Origin: Microbacterium sp. SLBN-146
Lineage (GTDB): Bacteria > Actinomycetota > Actinomycetes > Actinomycetales > Microbacteriaceae
Assembly (NCBI RefSeq): GCF_006715145.1
Contig: NZ_VFMR01000001.1
Location: 3,224,001-3,288,000, forward strand
Direction: 5' to 3'
DNA length: 64,000 nt
Part shown: one piece after another, positions 18,793 through 29,790 of the stretch
How positions within the stretch are numbered: the stretch's first letter is position 1
Layout of the letters: each line of letters starts with the position of its first letter
Position numbers and translations under genes: made by a program
Notes under the pieces: generated by a model
Database searches by the model: none
Told to the model about the DNA's origin: nothing
Seen by the model: only the letters and a program-made list of their open reading frames with translations

Positions 18793-19630
18793 CTTCGCCC
18801 GCGTAGACGAGCGTCGCGGGACCGGACAGCAGCACATGTCCGTCGTGCATGCGGACGCCGAGCGTGCCACCCGGCACGTCGACCGTCCATGCATCCGGCG
18901 CCGCGGGACCTGCCCACTCCCGTACCGCGAGGGCAGCTGCGGCGACTCCCGTTCCGCAGCTGAGGGTTTCTCCGACGCCGCGCTCGAACACGCGCATGCG
19001 AATCGAGCCCGTGCCGGCGTGGACGAGCGGGTCGCTCGGAACGACGAACTCGACGTTCGCCCCCTTCGCCGGTTCGGGATGCAACTGCGGCACAGCAGCG
19101 AGGTCGAGCGCATCGAGCTCGTCGGTGTCGGGCAGAGCAACCACGACGTGCGGGTTGCCGACGTCGATCCCCATACCCGGACGCGGCGCACCAGCACCCT
19201 TGGCCCGCACCAGGACGTCACCGCTCTCGACACGCCACGTGCCCAGGTCGACTTCGAAACCGCGGTCGCTGCGCGTGACGTGCTTGACGCCCGCACGCGT
19301 CGCGATCGCCAGCGGCTCGTCATCGATGAAGGCCCATCCGGCGTCGACGAGATAGCGCGCGAACACGCGGATGCCATTCCCGCACATCTCCGCAGCGGAT
19401 CCGTCGGCGTTCCGGTAGTCCATGAACCACTCGGCATCCGCCCCTGCGCCCTCCGGAATCGCCGACGAGCGCACGACGCGGAGCACGCCGTCCGCCCCGA
19501 TGCCGAAGCGTCGGTCGCATAGGACGGCGACCTGGTCATCGGAGAGATCGAGCGCACCGTCGGGATCGGGGATCACGACGAAGTCGTTGCCCGTGCCGTG
19601 ACCTTTCGTGAAGGGGATGGTCTGCGGCAT
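18779..19630 (-). CDS. dapF: Diaminopimelate epimerase
   Basis: 283 residues. Converts LL-DAP to meso-DAP for lysine and cell wall synthesis without a cofactor, using two cysteines as acid and base: Cys83 in EMCGNGIR and Cys225 in SCGTGVAAA. The start [17 protein letters not shown] is typical. TAGACT 6 nt before the ATG indicates its own promoter. Overlaps the 3' end of the facing methyltransferase gene. Confidence 0.97.
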   Translation of the reverse strand: MPQTIPFTKGHGTGNDFVVIPDPDGALDLSDDQVAVLCDRRFGIGADGVLRVVRSSAIPEGAGADAEWFMDYRNADGSAAEMCGNGIRVFARYLVDAGWAFIDDEPLAIATRAGVKHVTRSDRGFEVDLGTWRVESGDVLVRAKGAGAPRPGMGIDVGNPHVVVALPDTDELDALDLAAVPQLHPEPAKGANVEFVVPSDPLVHAGTGSIRMRVFERGVGETLSCGTGVAAAALAVREWAGPAAPDAWTVDVPGGTLGVRMHDGHVLLSGPATLVYAGEVTLA

Positions 19631-19636
19631 TCGTCC

Positions 19637-19642
19637 AGTCTA
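19637..19642 (-). promoter_or_regulatory. -10 element of dapF
   Basis: TAGACT, 6 nt before the ATG. Confidence 0.6.
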
Positions 19643-19657
19643 GAGTCGCGCCGGCGA

Positions 19658-20077
19658 TCAGTCTTCGATGAGCCGCTTCCCCGTCGCCCACACCTCGAAC
19701 GGGGTGAACCCGAGATCGTCGTAGAACGGGCGAACGATCCCGTTCTCAGGTCGAACCATGATCTGCACTTTGGGACAGCCGAGCTCGATCAAGAGCGTCT
19801 CGGCCTGTTCGACAAGTGCACGACCGATCCCCTGACCCCGATGGGACGGCGCCGCGGCCAAGTAGTACAGCCAGCCACGGTGACCGTCGTACCCGGCCAT
19901 GACGGAGCCGACGACCTCGCCGGCGTCCTCCGCGACGAGGAACAGTTCTCGCTGCACGGTGAGCTTCCGCGCGATATCGCGGTAAGGGTCGTTCCACGGC
20001 CGTGTCAGTCCGCAGGTCTGCCACAGCGAGACCACCATCTCGGTGTCGCGTTCCTCGAATGCTCGGATCTTCGTCAC
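19658..20077 (-). CDS. YpeA-like GNAT acetyltransferase
   Basis: 139-residue single-domain N-acetyltransferase of the RimI/YpeA group. The acetyl-CoA loop is [12 protein letters not shown], and the last strand [23 protein letters not shown] matches YpeA-type proteins. The substrate is unknown. GTG start with a good GGAGGA, overlapping the miaA stop by 4 nt, so it is the third gene of miaB-miaA-GNAT. Confidence 0.85.
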   Translation of the reverse strand: MTKIRAFEERDTEMVVSLWQTCGLTRPWNDPYRDIARKLTVQRELFLVAEDAGEVVGSVMAGYDGHRGWLYYLAAAPSHRGQGIGRALVEQAETLLIELGCPKVQIMVRPENGIVRPFYDDLGFTPFEVWATGKRLIED

Positions 20078-21003
20078 TGGTCCTCCTCCACGAGGTCTGC
20101 GAGGGACTCTCCCGCCGCGATCCATCGGACGTCTGCGTAGCGCCGGAACCACGACACTTGACGTCGAGCGTACCGACGCGTCAGCGCCTGGGTCTGTTGA
20201 ATGGCCTCGTCTTCCGACACCTCGCCGTGGATCTGCGCGAGCGCCTGTGCGTAGCCGATGGCCCTCCGCGCCGTGACACCGCGCTCGAGGCCATCCGTGC
20301 GCAGTCGCTCCACCTCCCCGATGAAACCCTCGTCCCACATGTCGTGGACGCGCCTGTCGAGTCGTTCCACGAGTTCCTCGCGCGGCGTCTGCATTCCGAC
20401 GATGCGCGTCTCGTCGTGCCAGGAGAGCGGTTCTTCCGGCAGGGCGGCTCCATGCGTGGCGTTCCCCGCCAGGAGGATCTCCAGGGCACGCACGATTCGC
20501 CGGCCGTTCCGCGGATCCACTCTCTCGGCCGTCGCCGCATCCGCCGTTCGCAGGCGGGCGTAGAGCGCGCCCGGCCCCTCCGCGTCGAGTTCAGCTTCCA
20601 GGCGCGCACGAACGCTCGGATCGCGGGGCGGGAAGCGGAAGTCGAAGAGCACACTCGACACATACAGACCCGACCCGCCCACGAGGATCGCGTCCGCACG
20701 CCGTGCGTGGATTTCGTCGATGACGGCGCGCGCAGTGTCCTGGTACCACGCCACCGTCGCCTCGTCCGTGACGTCGAGGATGTCGAGAAGATGATGCGGG
20801 ATGCCGCGACGCTCGTCCTCACGGATCTTCGCGGTACCGATGTCCATACCGCGATAGAGCTGCATGGCGTCGGCGTTCACGATCTCCGCCGGTCGCCCCC
20901 GCCGTTCGAGAAGGCTCGCGAGCTCGAGCGACGCTACCGTCTTCCCCGTGCCTGTCGCCCCGACAACGGCCCAGAGTCGTGGGACGCGGAGGGAATCCGT
21001 CAC
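20074..21003 (-). CDS. miaA: tRNA dimethylallyltransferase
   Basis: 309-residue enzyme that puts the dimethylallyl group on A37 of tRNAs reading UNN codons. P-loop GATGTGKT at 15-22, the [16 protein letters not shown] segment with catalytic Asp/Thr, and the swinging-loop and insertion regions are present. The GTG at 21001-21003 gives the usual length; upstream codons in the frame overlap miaB and look non-coding. MiaB, encoded just upstream, methylthiolates the same nucleotide. Confidence 0.95.
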   Translation of the reverse strand: MTDSLRVPRLWAVVGATGTGKTVASLELASLLERRGRPAEIVNADAMQLYRGMDIGTAKIREDERRGIPHHLLDILDVTDEATVAWYQDTARAVIDEIHARRADAILVGGSGLYVSSVLFDFRFPPRDPSVRARLEAELDAEGPGALYARLRTADAATAERVDPRNGRRIVRALEILLAGNATHGAALPEEPLSWHDETRIVGMQTPREELVERLDRRVHDMWDEGFIGEVERLRTDGLERGVTARRAIGYAQALAQIHGEVSEDEAIQQTQALTRRYARRQVSWFRRYADVRWIAAGESLADLVEEDQ

Positions 21004-21043
21004 GGCCGTGTCCGCGAGTCGAGGCTGCCGCGTCGGGGCGGCG

Positions 21044-22591
21044 TCACCCGTCGACGCGCAGGGTCGGCAGTCCGAGTGACACAGCGCGCGGAGCACCCGA
21101 CTCGGCGGGCCCGGGAACAGCGCAGGACTCGGCTTGCGCGCGGTCCCATGCGTCGCCCGAACGCGTGCGGCGGATGCGGAGAGGGGCGCCACTCTGGACG
21201 TCTGCAAGGAGGTGGAAGGGAGCCGCGTGCGTCACGACGACCGACACGATGTCGCCGGGTCGGGGAACATGCGACCCCGAGGGGACCTCGAAGTGAACGA
21301 GTCGGTTGTCTTCGGCCCGCCCCGTGAGCCGATGTGTCTCGGCATCCTTCTTGCCCTCACCCGTTGAGACCAGGACCTGGAGTTCGCGCCCCAGTTGCTT
21401 CTGGTTCTCCTCAAGAGAGATTCGATCCTGGAGCTGAACGAGACGTTCGTACCGCTCCTGCACCACGGCCTTCGGGACCTGGTCGGGCATCGTGGCAGCG
21501 GGCGTTCCCTCGCGAATGGAGTACTGGAAGGTGAAGGCGCTCGCAAAGCGGGACTGCTCGACGACGCGGAGCGTGTCCTCGAAGTCTTCGTCGGTCTCGC
21601 CGGGGAACCCCACGATGATGTCGGTGGAGATCGCTGCGTCCGGGATCCGGGCGCGCACGCGGTCGAGGATTCCGAGGAACCGCTCGCTGCGGTACGACCG
21701 GCGCATGGCCTTGAGGATGCGGTCGCTGCCCGACTGCAGTGGCATGTGGAGCTGCGGCATGACCGCCGGAGTCTCGGCCATCGCGTCGATGACGTCGTCG
21801 GTGAAGGCCGCGGGATGGGGACTCGTGAACCGGATGCGTTCGAGACCGTCGATCTCGCCCGCGGCGCGGAGGAGCTTTCCGAACGCCTGCCGGTCACCGA
21901 ACTCGACGCCGTAGGAATTGACGTTCTGACCGAGGAGGGTGACTTCCATCGCACCGTCATCGACGAGGAGCCGGATCTCATTGAGGATGTCGCCGGGCCG
22001 ACGGTCCTTCTCCTTGCCGCGGAGGCTCGGAACGATGCAGAACGTGCAGGTGTTGTTGCACCCGACCGAGATCGACACCCACCCGCTGAAGACGTTGTCG
22101 CGCTTCGTCGGGAGCGTCGAGGGGAACACCTCGAGGGATTCGAGGATCTCGAGCTCGGCTTCGCCGTTGTGCCGCGCGCGTTCGAGCATGCCGGCAAGGG
22201 AACCCATGTTGTGCGTGCCGAAGACGACGTCGACCCACGGTGCCTTATCGAGCACCGCCTGCTTGTCCATCTGGGCGAGACAGCCGCCGACCGCGATCTG
22301 CATGCCCTCATGCTTGTCTTTGCGGGATTTGAGGTGACCGAGCGTGCCGTAGAGCTTGCCCGCCGCGTTGTCTCGCACGGCGCAGGTGTTGATGACGACG
22401 ACGTCGGCTTCAGCACCGGCATCCGCCTTCACGTAACCCGCGCTCTCGAGCGATCCGGACAGCCGCTCGGAATCGTGCACGTTCATCTGACAGCCGAAGG
22501 TGCGGACTTCATAGGTACGGCTGCGACCGTCGGCGGCACGCGCCGCGATGGACGGCGCGATCAGTGTCGGCGCTGCGGAAGGGATCGTCAT
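21044..22591 (-). CDS. miaB: tRNA-2-methylthio-N6-dimethylallyladenosine synthase
   Basis: 515-residue radical-SAM methylthiotransferase completing ms2i6A37. The N-terminal UPF0004 domain has its three cluster cysteines in FGCQMN, NTCAVR and GGCLAQ. The radical SAM cluster is in GCNNTCTFC, and a TRAM domain lies near 400-470. The C-terminal 40 residues are variable. ATG start, with TAGAAT 9 nt upstream. Heads miaB-miaA-GNAT. Confidence 0.96.
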   Translation of the reverse strand: MTIPSAAPTLIAPSIAARAADGRSRTYEVRTFGCQMNVHDSERLSGSLESAGYVKADAGAEADVVVINTCAVRDNAAGKLYGTLGHLKSRKDKHEGMQIAVGGCLAQMDKQAVLDKAPWVDVVFGTHNMGSLAGMLERARHNGEAELEILESLEVFPSTLPTKRDNVFSGWVSISVGCNNTCTFCIVPSLRGKEKDRRPGDILNEIRLLVDDGAMEVTLLGQNVNSYGVEFGDRQAFGKLLRAAGEIDGLERIRFTSPHPAAFTDDVIDAMAETPAVMPQLHMPLQSGSDRILKAMRRSYRSERFLGILDRVRARIPDAAISTDIIVGFPGETDEDFEDTLRVVEQSRFASAFTFQYSIREGTPAATMPDQVPKAVVQERYERLVQLQDRISLEENQKQLGRELQVLVSTGEGKKDAETHRLTGRAEDNRLVHFEVPSGSHVPRPGDIVSVVVTHAAPFHLLADVQSGAPLRIRRTRSGDAWDRAQAESCAVPGPAESGAPRAVSLGLPTLRVDG

Positions 22592-22600
22592 GATGCGCCC

Positions 22601-22606
22601 ATTCTA
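22601..22606 (-). promoter_or_regulatory. -10 element of miaB
   Basis: TAGAAT, 9 nt before the ATG. Confidence 0.5.
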
Positions 22607-22666
22607 CGATCCGGCTTCAGGACCGGGGCTTGGCCCGCAGTCTGCGGACGTCGGCGGGACGATGCA

Positions 22667-23383
22667 TCAGCGGAATCGCACACCGGATGGCGCCGAATCG
22701 ACCTCTGTAAGCGCCTGACGGGCCGCATTCGATGCGATGGATCCGCCATAGCCTCTCCGGGCCAGCTGCCCCATGAGTCGGCGGATGGCGGTGTCACGGT
22801 CCAGCCCGCTCATCGCACGCGCCTTCGTCCGCGCGAACTCGAGCGCACGATCCAGATCGTCGTCGGGCAGCGCTGCGATAGCGGCATCCGCGACGTCACG
22901 CGGAATCCCGCGCTTGTTCAGAGTCTGCGCGATGACGTGACGCCCCTGACCTTTGCGATCGACCGCCGCGTGGACGAGCTGCTCGGCGAGTGCAGCATCG
23001 TCGAGGTACCCCAGGCTCTCGACCCTCGCGATCACGGCGTCGACATCGTGCGGGGCAAGGTCACGCTCTTCGACGACGCGGCGCGCTTCGCGAATCGACA
23101 GCGAGCGAGAGCGGAGCTTTCTCAACAGGTTCTTCTCTGCGATCTCGCGTTCGATCCCCGCGGACTCATCACCATCGTCGGCCGACTCGTCGTCATGACG
23201 ATCGTCGACGTCGTCCGTCCACGTGGGATGCCAGGTTGCCGGCGGGACGGTGGGGTGCGGTGCGTGTGCCTCGACCCTCACCCGACCCGAAGACTCCACC
23301 GCACCCCCAAAGAGCGGGATGACGGGGGCGAGCCCCTCTGCGGATGCAGGATGGCCCGGGTCGCCCCCGTTCACGTCACTCAT
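22667..23383 (-). CDS. recX: Regulatory protein RecX
   Basis: 238 residues. Binds RecA filaments and limits them. The three-helix RecX repeats occupy about 80-235 (LRKLRSRSLSIREARRVV, LGYLDDAALAEQLVH, DRALEFARTKARAM). The first 75 residues are acidic, low-complexity and not conserved. The ATG shares one base with the recA stop (TGATG), so RecX is made only by coupled translation after recA. Confidence 0.92.
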   Translation of the reverse strand: MSDVNGGDPGHPASAEGLAPVIPLFGGAVESSGRVRVEAHAPHPTVPPATWHPTWTDDVDDRHDDESADDGDESAGIEREIAEKNLLRKLRSRSLSIREARRVVEERDLAPHDVDAVIARVESLGYLDDAALAEQLVHAAVDRKGQGRHVIAQTLNKRGIPRDVADAAIAALPDDDLDRALEFARTKARAMSGLDRDTAIRRLMGQLARRGYGGSIASNAARQALTEVDSAPSGVRFR

Positions 23384-24432
23384 CAAGCCGGGCGGCGGGC
23401 GGCGAGCTCGTCGGCGGCGGGAGCCTCGGCCTTGGGTTGACCGATCCCGAGCTTCGCCTTGATCTTGGACTCGATGTCAGCCGCGATGTCGGTGTTCTTG
23501 AGAAGGAAGTTGCGCGCGTTTTCCTTGCCCTGACCCAACTGCTCGCCGTCGTAGGTGTACCACGCGCCGGACTTCTTCACGATTCCGTGCTCGACGCCGA
23601 AGTCGATGAGGCTTCCTTCACGCGAGATTCCGACGCCGTACAGGATGTCGAACTCGGCCTGCTTGAACGGCGGCGCCATCTTGTTCTTGACGACCTTGAC
23701 GCGCGTGCGGTTGCCGACGGCGTCGGTGCCATCCTTCAGCGTTTCGATGCGACGGATGTCGAGACGGACGGACGCGTAGAACTTCAGCGCCTTGCCACCG
23801 GCGGTCGTTTCGGGTGACCCGAAGAACACGCCGATCTTCTCGCGGAGCTGGTTGATGAAGATCATCGTCGTGTTGGTCTGGTTGAGACCACCGGTCAGCT
23901 TGCGAAGCGCCTGCGACATGAGTCGCGCCTGGAGTCCGACGTGAGAGTCGCCCATCTCGCCCTCGATCTCAGCCTTGGGCACGAGAGCGGCGACCGAGTC
24001 GATGACGACGAGGTCGATTGCTCCCGAGCGCACGAGCATGTCGGCGATCTCGAGCGCCTGCTCACCCGTGTCGGGCTGCGAGACGAGAAGCGCGTCGATG
24101 TCGACGCCCAGCTTCTGCGCGTAGTCGGGGTCGAGAGCGTGCTCCGCGTCGATGAACGCGGCGATGCCCCCCGCACGCTGCACATTGGCGATCGCGTGCA
24201 GCGTCAGTGTGGTCTTACCCGACGATTCCGGACCATAGATCTCGATGATGCGGCCACGGGGAAGGCCGCCGATCCCGAGGGCGACGTCGAGGGCGATCGA
24301 TCCTGTCGGAACGACCTCGACGGGAGCGCGATCGTCGCTGCCGAGACGCATGACCGAGCCTTTTCCGAACTGACGATCGATCTGCGCGAGTGCTGACTCG
24401 AGGGCCTTCTCGCGGTCGACTGCTGATGGCAT
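23383..24432 (-). CDS. recA: Recombinase RecA
   Basis: 349-residue strand-exchange ATPase and coprotease for LexA. Walker A GPESSGKT at 67-74, the MAW-type segment and the L1/L2 loop region ([16 protein letters not shown]) are intact. An Ala/Glu-rich C-terminal tail follows. The ATG at 24430-24432 has AGGAG upstream. A canonical SOS box lies about 200 nt upstream. Confidence 0.98.
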   Translation of the reverse strand: MPSAVDREKALESALAQIDRQFGKGSVMRLGSDDRAPVEVVPTGSIALDVALGIGGLPRGRIIEIYGPESSGKTTLTLHAIANVQRAGGIAAFIDAEHALDPDYAQKLGVDIDALLVSQPDTGEQALEIADMLVRSGAIDLVVIDSVAALVPKAEIEGEMGDSHVGLQARLMSQALRKLTGGLNQTNTTMIFINQLREKIGVFFGSPETTAGGKALKFYASVRLDIRRIETLKDGTDAVGNRTRVKVVKNKMAPPFKQAEFDILYGVGISREGSLIDFGVEHGIVKKSGAWYTYDGEQLGQGKENARNFLLKNTDIAADIESKIKAKLGIGQPKAEAPAADELAARRPA

Positions 24433-24630
24433 GACGTGCTCCTTCTCTCGTGTTCCGTCGCCTGTAGGCTGTCGCGCTCCGCTCCGGCTGGTGCAGATGC
24501 TGCGACAAGGCATGAGGTGTCTTTCGACGTTTTCCACGGTAGGGAGGGCCTCCGACATCCGTCGTCGTCCTACCCGAATCTGTGGATACGCGTCCATCGA
24601 CTCCTGCTGTGGAGGAGCCTACGCGCGCAT

Positions 24631-24644
24631 CGAACACTCTTTCG
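24631..24644 (-). promoter_or_regulatory. SOS (LexA) box of recA
   Basis: CGAACACTCTTTCG fits CGAAC-N4-GTTCG with one mismatch (T for G). It lies 199 nt upstream of the recA ATG. The leader between (24433-24630) has no gene; TAGGCT on the minus strand just downstream of the box is a candidate -10. Confidence 0.8.
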
Positions 24645-24695
24645 AGAGCAACACGCCGAGAGGGGAACACATCGAGCGATTAATCTTCGCCCGGC

Positions 24696-24920
24696 TCACG
24701 ACCGCTTCGGCTCGAGCCTTCCAGCGCCGTGCCGCCGCGGCACGGGCACGTCGGTCTGGTCGCACAACGCCAGCCAGACCTCACGCGGAGGCACCCCCGC
24801 CGACAGCGCTTCGGCGGCGGTGCGGCCGGAGAATGCGCTCAACGACAGGTCTGCGACAAGCGAGTCGGAACGGTCACCGAACTCCGACTCGACAGCACGT
24901 TGAAACTCGCTACGTCGCAC
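24696..24920 (-). CDS. DUF3046 family protein
   Basis: 74 residues, cytoplasmic, function unknown. Starts MRRSEFQRAVESEFGD and contains the family hallmark GVPPREVWLALCDQTDVP. Found beside recA and clgR in many actinobacteria. GTG start. The gap to recA (24433-24695) holds the SOS box and leader. Confidence 0.88.
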   Translation of the reverse strand: MRRSEFQRAVESEFGDRSDSLVADLSLSAFSGRTAAEALSAGVPPREVWLALCDQTDVPVPRRHGAGRLEPKRS

Positions 24921-24971
24921 CGTGGAACCCCTCGGATACCGGGGTCGGGCGCCGCAGAATCGCGACGCGGC

Positions 24972-25280
24972 TCACCGAAGCGAGAGCTCGGGACCGACTT
25001 CGGCGACGAGGTCGTCGGGGACGATGTCGGGGAAGACCTGAATGCCTTCGAGGACGGAGATGCGATCCCCGACCTCGCGCATGATGGTCGAGATGGGGAC
25101 GTCGAGTGCTTCGGCGACCGACGCGAGGATCTCGCTCGATGCTTCCTTCTGGCCACGCTCGACTTCGCTGAGGTAGCCCAGCGCTACACTCGCACGACTC
25201 GCGACCTGGCGGAGCGTGCGACCCTTCTGCTGGCGGAAGTCACGCAGCACTTCGCCGATCTCTTGACGAACCAGGATCAT
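24972..25280 (-). CDS. clgR: Clp gene regulator ClgR
   Basis: 102-residue XRE-type DNA-binding protein. The helix-turn-helix covers about 12-66, with TLRQVASRASVALGYLSEVERGQKE matching ClgR of Corynebacterium and Mycobacterium, which activates clpP, clpC and repair genes. The short C-terminal tail follows the family's pattern. ATG at 25278-25280 with a GGGAGG site. The gene order pgsA-clgR-recX-recA recalls Mycobacterium. Autoregulation is known in the family, but I could not find a clear ClgR box here. Confidence 0.85.
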   Translation of the reverse strand: MILVRQEIGEVLRDFRQQKGRTLRQVASRASVALGYLSEVERGQKEASSEILASVAEALDVPISTIMREVGDRISVLEGIQVFPDIVPDDLVAEVGPELSLR

Positions 25281-25461
25281 TTCAGGCCCCCTCCCTTTCG
25301 CGATTCCCTCGATGCCCGGGTGGACAACGGTACAGCACCCGTGACGCCAATCTAGCCCCGCGGACTGGGGAATAGGTGGGAATCGCCGAATGTAACCGAG
25401 GCGAAACACGGCTTGTTCCCGCGGCGTCGAAGTATCTCGAGAACGGCGCGAGTTCGTCGTT

Positions 25462-25932
25462 TCACAGGCTCTGCAGACACGCGTCGAGAGCCGCTCGCGT
25501 CGCCTGCCGGCGTACCTCCGCGCGATCGCCGTCGAACAGGAGCGTCCCGGAAGAACCCCCGTCGGGGGTGACGACGGCGACGCACACGGTTCCCGCGGCT
25601 TTGCCGTCCTGCGCTCCCGGACCCGCCACGCCGGTCGTTGCGATCCCGACGTCCGCGCCGAGCACGCGGCGCACGCCCTCTGCCATCTGCTGCGCCACCG
25701 CCACGTCGACGGGGCCCTCCGCGGCGAGCAGCGTCGCGTCGACCCCCAGCAGAGTGCGCTTCACGTCGGTCGCGTAGGCGACCACTCCCCCACGCACCGA
25801 CGCCGAGGCCCCAGGGATATCGACGAGCGCCGACACGACGAGTCCTCCCGTGAGGGACTCGGCGACCCCGACCGTCCAACCACGAAGAGCAAGCCGCTCG
25901 AGGATGCCGCTGGCGAGCACCTCCTGCGTCAT
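25462..25932 (-). CDS. pncC: CinA family nicotinamide-nucleotide amidohydrolase
   Basis: 156 residues, consisting only of the CinA C-terminal domain, which deamidates NMN to NaMN in pyridine nucleotide recycling. The catalytic Ser is in VAESLTGG, and the TGVAGPGAQDGKAAGTV loop is present. The ATG overlaps the pgsA stop by 4 nt. The 181-nt gap to clgR shows no gene. Confidence 0.88.
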   Translation of the reverse strand: MTQEVLASGILERLALRGWTVGVAESLTGGLVVSALVDIPGASASVRGGVVAYATDVKRTLLGVDATLLAAEGPVDVAVAQQMAEGVRRVLGADVGIATTGVAGPGAQDGKAAGTVCVAVVTPDGGSSGTLLFDGDRAEVRRQATRAALDACLQSL

Positions 25933-26492
25933 GTGCGAGCCCTGCGCCCGCGGACTTCCGACACGATGTAGTCGATGCCGCTCGCGATCGTCAAGACGAC
26001 GGCAATCGTCATCGTCACGACGTTTACCCACCAGATCCACTCACCGACGACGGTGGCGAGCGGGAGGAGCGCGAGCGAGAGGGCGAGGGCCTGAGCGACC
26101 GTCTTGAGCTTGCCCATCCACGCCGCGGCGAGGACATGATCGCTCACGACCGCGAATCGGTAGATCGTGATGCCCACCTCCCGGACGAGCACGACGATCG
26201 TGATCCACCAGTCGAGCTCTCCGAGGATCGAGAGACCGACGAAGGCGGCACCCGTGAGCACTTTGTCGGCGATGGGGTCGAGGAGCTTGCCGAGATCGGT
26301 GACGATGTCATGCCGACGTGCGAGATAGCCGTCGAGCCCGTCGGTCGCGATCGCGACGATGAACAGAACGGCTGCCCACCAGCGCAGCGCCCCATCGGAT
26401 CCCGCGTCGGCCAAGAGCATCCAGAGGAAGACCGGTGCGCACAGGATGCGGATGATCGTGATCGCGTTGGGCAGCTGCCGAGGAATCGCCAC
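25929..26492 (-). CDS. pgsA: CDP-diacylglycerol-glycerol-3-phosphate 3-phosphatidyltransferase
   Basis: 187-residue integral membrane enzyme of phosphatidylglycerol synthesis. The CDP-alcohol phosphotransferase motif is complete: Asp51, Asp54, Gly55, Ala58, Arg59, Gly68, Asp72 and Asp76. About four to six membrane segments. GTG start with TAGGCT 6 nt upstream. Precedes pncC. Confidence 0.92.
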   Translation of the reverse strand: MAIPRQLPNAITIIRILCAPVFLWMLLADAGSDGALRWWAAVLFIVAIATDGLDGYLARRHDIVTDLGKLLDPIADKVLTGAAFVGLSILGELDWWITIVVLVREVGITIYRFAVVSDHVLAAAWMGKLKTVAQALALSLALLPLATVVGEWIWWVNVVTMTIAVVLTIASGIDYIVSEVRGRRART

Positions 26493-26498
26493 GAGCCG

Positions 26499-26504
26499 AG
26501 CCTA
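26499..26504 (-). promoter_or_regulatory. -10 element of pgsA
   Basis: TAGGCT, 6 nt before the GTG; it lies in the gap after the ftsK stop. Confidence 0.6.
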
Positions 26505-26519
26505 CTGAGTCAGGGACGC

Positions 26520-29195
26520 TCAGTCGCGACCCGTGAGGCCCCACGCGTCTTCGGAGCCGTCCTCGTCGCCCTCGACGACCTCGTATCCGTCGAACTGCCT
26601 GTCGACGGCGTCGGCACCGTAGGGGTCGCCCGCGTCGGGGACGTCCTCCCCGCGCATACGAGCGAGCACCGCAGGGAGCTGTTCGTTCGTGACGAGCACA
26701 TCTCGTGCTTTCGATCCCTCGGACGGACCCACGATCTCTCGGGACTCGAGGAGGTCCATGAGCCGTCCGGCCTTCGCGAATCCGACGCGGAGCTTGCGCT
26801 GCAGCATCGACGTCGAGCCGAACTGTGTGGACACGACGAGTTCGGCGGCGGCGAGGAGAAGCTCCAGATCGTCTCCGATGTCGGCGTCGATCTCCTTCTT
26901 CTCGGCGACCGCCTGCACATCGGGGCGATAGTCGGGACGCGCCTGGGCCGTCACGTGCGCGACGACCTTCTCGATCTCCTGCTCGCTGACCCACGCACCC
27001 TGTACGCGTATGGACTTCGACGTTCCCATCGGCAGGAACAGAGCGTCGCCCTGACCGATAAGGCGATCCGCACCGGGCTGATCGAGGATGACGCGCGAGT
27101 CCGTGACGCTCGTCACGGCGAAGGCAAGACGCGAGGGCACGTTGGCCTTGATGAGACCCGTCACGACATCGACCGACGGACGCTGCGTCGCGAGGACGAG
27201 GTGGATGCCGCTGGCCCGGGCGAGCTGAGTGATGCGCACGATCGAGTCCTCGACATCGCGCGGTGCGACCATCATGAGGTCGGCGAGTTCGTCGACGACG
27301 ACGAGAAGGTACGGGTAGGGCTTGAGCACCCGTTCGCTGCCGACGGGCACCTCGACCTCGCCCGCGACGACAGCCTTGTTGAAGTCGTCGATGTGGCGGA
27401 ACCCGAACGACGCCAGATCGTCGTAGCGCATGTCCATCTCTTTCACGACCCACTGCAGCGCTTCCGCGGCCTTCTTGGGGTTCGTGATGATGGGCGTGAT
27501 GAGATGCGGGACGCCCGCGTACGAGGTCAGTTCGACGCGCTTGGGGTCGATGAGGACCATGCGCACGTCGGCGGGCTTCGCACGCATGAGCAGGCTCGTG
27601 ATCATCGAGTTGACGAAGCTCGACTTGCCGGACCCGGTCGAGCCGGCGACGAGAAGGTGCGGCATCTTGGCGAGGTTCGCCACGACGAAGCCACCGCCGA
27701 CGTCTTTTCCGACACCGATCGTCATGGGGTGCGTCGAGTTGATCGCGTTCTGCGAGCGCAGCACGTCGCCGAGCGTCACGATCTCGCGGTCGGCGTTGGG
27801 GATCTCGACGCCGATCGCGCTCTTGCCCGGGATGGGCGCGAGGATGCGCACTTCATTCGATGCCACGGCGTACGCGATGTTGTTCGTGAGGGCCGTGATG
27901 CGCTCGACCTTGACGCCCGGCCCCACTTCGATCTCGTACTGCGTGACAGTCGGGCCACGCGAGAATCCCGTCACCCTGGCATCGACCGAGAACTGCTCGA
28001 ACACGTTCGTGATGGCGCGGACGACCGCATCGTTGGCCTCGGAGCGCGTCTTGTGCGGTGTACCCGGGGCAAGAGCGTCCACCGACGGCAAACGGTAATT
28101 GGCGCGGGAGGCATCGCCTTCCGTCCCGATGCCGTCGAGACCCGGGAGGAGGCCGTCATCGCGACCGTCGATGTCGCTGTCGTCGCGGAGAGTCGTCGCC
28201 GAGCCCTTCGAGGCTTTCGCCACGCCCGCGAGCACGGACGCGTCGATGACCTCGGTCGCGGCATCGGCCGTCACGATCGGCGACGGCGGCATGGGAGGCG
28301 TGATGGCCTGATCGAAGCCGCCCTGGGTGACTCCGGGAGTGAGGAGCTCCGTGAGATCTTGCGACCCGATTCCGTCGTCGGGGTCCTTCTCGCGACCGGT
28401 CTTGTTGCGGCGCCACCAGGGCAGGGAGTCGTCGCGTCCGGCCTCCTCGTCGATGGGCGAATCGGCGGAGTCCTCGAAACGCGGCCCATTCGGCTCCGCG
28501 CCGAACATCCACGCGTACAGCTCGCCGAGTCGCCTGCCGATGCGGTTCGGCGGTGTCTTGGTGATGATGAGGACGCTCAGCGCAGCGAAGAAGGACAGCA
28601 CGATGTAGGCGCCGACATCGGTCAGCAGAAGCGCGAGCGGCTCGCCTACCATCCAGCCGAAGAGCCCGCCGGCCTCGCTGAGCGCGGGAAGCCCCGAGCT
28701 GGGCTGAGGGCGATCTCCCGCGACATGGCAGAAGCCGGCGATCGTCCAGACGAGGAGTCCGAACCCGATTCCGATCCGGCCGTTGTCATGGACGGACGAG
28801 GGATGCCGGAACATCCATCCCGCCAGCGCGAGCAGGAGGACGGGCATGATGAACGCCTCACGACCGACGAGTCCGCCTACCGTGTAGGCGCTGATCGCCG
28901 CGGCGACATCGTTGCCGATGAAGAACCACTCATTGACGGCACCCGCGACGGCGAGGAGGACGAGGAGGAACGGGAAGCCGTCGCGCCTCTGCTCTTTCTC
29001 GAGAACCTCGGGACCGAAGGCGCGGAAGAGACCGCCGACGCCGTGCGCGACACCGAGCCAGGCCCGCACGGCTGCGGGAGGCTTCTCGGCGTCGCCGACG
29101 TACTTCTTGGGCGCGGGCGCGGAGGTCCGAGCGCGCGATGACGACGCTTTCGCGGGCGCGCGACCGTTCTTGGTCGAGCTCGTGCTCCTGGCCAT
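26520..29195 (-). CDS. ftsK: DNA translocase FtsK
   Basis: 891-residue septal DNA pump. A basic Ala/Ser-rich N-terminus leads to four membrane segments (about 60-230), then an acidic/low-complexity linker (about 250-370), the alpha/beta motor domain with Walker [10 protein letters not shown] near residue 520 and Walker [13 protein letters not shown]. The winged-helix gamma domain at the C-terminus ([21 protein letters not shown]) reads KOPS. ATG at 29193-29195 has TACCGT 6 nt upstream. Confidence 0.95.
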   Translation of the reverse strand: MARSTSSTKNGRAPAKASSSRARTSAPAPKKYVGDAEKPPAAVRAWLGVAHGVGGLFRAFGPEVLEKEQRRDGFPFLLVLLAVAGAVNEWFFIGNDVAAAISAYTVGGLVGREAFIMPVLLLALAGWMFRHPSSVHDNGRIGIGFGLLVWTIAGFCHVAGDRPQPSSGLPALSEAGGLFGWMVGEPLALLLTDVGAYIVLSFFAALSVLIITKTPPNRIGRRLGELYAWMFGAEPNGPRFEDSADSPIDEEAGRDDSLPWWRRNKTGREKDPDDGIGSQDLTELLTPGVTQGGFDQAITPPMPPSPIVTADAATEVIDASVLAGVAKASKGSATTLRDDSDIDGRDDGLLPGLDGIGTEGDASRANYRLPSVDALAPGTPHKTRSEANDAVVRAITNVFEQFSVDARVTGFSRGPTVTQYEIEVGPGVKVERITALTNNIAYAVASNEVRILAPIPGKSAIGVEIPNADREIVTLGDVLRSQNAINSTHPMTIGVGKDVGGGFVVANLAKMPHLLVAGSTGSGKSSFVNSMITSLLMRAKPADVRMVLIDPKRVELTSYAGVPHLITPIITNPKKAAEALQWVVKEMDMRYDDLASFGFRHIDDFNKAVVAGEVEVPVGSERVLKPYPYLLVVVDELADLMMVAPRDVEDSIVRITQLARASGIHLVLATQRPSVDVVTGLIKANVPSRLAFAVTSVTDSRVILDQPGADRLIGQGDALFLPMGTSKSIRVQGAWVSEQEIEKVVAHVTAQARPDYRPDVQAVAEKKEIDADIGDDLELLLAAAELVVSTQFGSTSMLQRKLRVGFAKAGRLMDLLESREIVGPSEGSKARDVLVTNEQLPAVLARMRGEDVPDAGDPYGADAVDRQFDGYEVVEGDEDGSEDAWGLTGRD

Positions 29196-29201
29196 CCCCC
29201 C

Positions 29202-29207
29202 ACGGTA
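29202..29207 (-). promoter_or_regulatory. -10 element of ftsK
   Basis: TACCGT, 6 nt before the ATG. Confidence 0.5.
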
Positions 29208-29245
29208 GATCGGGCCGACGACATTTCCGGGGAACGACTCGACCT

Positions 29246-29740
29246 TCAGCGCAGGCGCTTGACCATCGTGTCCCGGCCGATTCCGCTCCGGGTGACAGCG
29301 AAGCCCTCGGAGCGATAGAGGCTGACGGCGTAGTTGCCACGCTCCACACTGAGGCTCAGCAGAGCGAATCCCTCGGACCGGGCGTGCTCGCACAGGCGCT
29401 GCAGCAGTGTCCGCCCCACGCCGTGGGCACGCCAGATCGGTCGGACCCCGATGATGAGCTCCGGGACACCCGTGCCGACGTAGCCGAAACCGGGGTCGGT
29501 ACGCGGCAGCATCCGGTACCACGCGGCACCGATCGACTCCCCCTGCTGATTCTGTGCGACGAATCCGGCGTCACCGGGCCGCATCCACCCGGAGAGATAT
29601 CGGCTGTACTCGTCGCTGGAGATGATCTCGTGGCGCGGCTGAGAGCCCCCCTGACGCCAATTGGCGGCTTCGACCACCATGTCGCCCAGGAAGGCTCCGT
29701 CGGACTGACCCGCGGGACGGACGTCGAACGTCTGCGGCAT
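29246..29740 (-). CDS. GNAT family N-acetyltransferase
   Basis: 164 residues. The acetyl-CoA-binding loop is [13 protein letters not shown], followed by the strand [23 protein letters not shown]. The substrate is unknown. The N-terminal half ([22 protein letters not shown]) matches an actinobacterial GNAT group often found near rnj. TAGGCT 6 nt before the ATG marks its own promoter. Confidence 0.82.
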   Translation of the reverse strand: MPQTFDVRPAGQSDGAFLGDMVVEAANWRQGGSQPRHEIISSDEYSRYLSGWMRPGDAGFVAQNQQGESIGAAWYRMLPRTDPGFGYVGTGVPELIIGVRPIWRAHGVGRTLLQRLCEHARSEGFALLSLSVERGNYAVSLYRSEGFAVTRSGIGRDTMVKRLR

Positions 29741-29746
29741 GCGCCA

Positions 29747-29752
29747 AGCCTA
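29747..29752 (-). promoter_or_regulatory. -10 element of the GNAT gene
   Basis: TAGGCT, 6 nt before the ATG. Confidence 0.6.
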
Positions 29753-29790
29753 GAGCCGCAGGGCCTTCCCGTGCCTCTGGAGAAGACGGG

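Noticed and set aside
21395..23440. 681-codon plus-strand frame across miaB, recX and recA
   Set aside because: Spans three clear minus-strand genes; composition typical of antisense frames.
26136..29141. 1001-codon plus-strand open frame opposite ftsK
   Set aside because: Antisense shadow: composition is Arg/His/Asp-rich with no motifs, while the minus strand encodes all FtsK domains.
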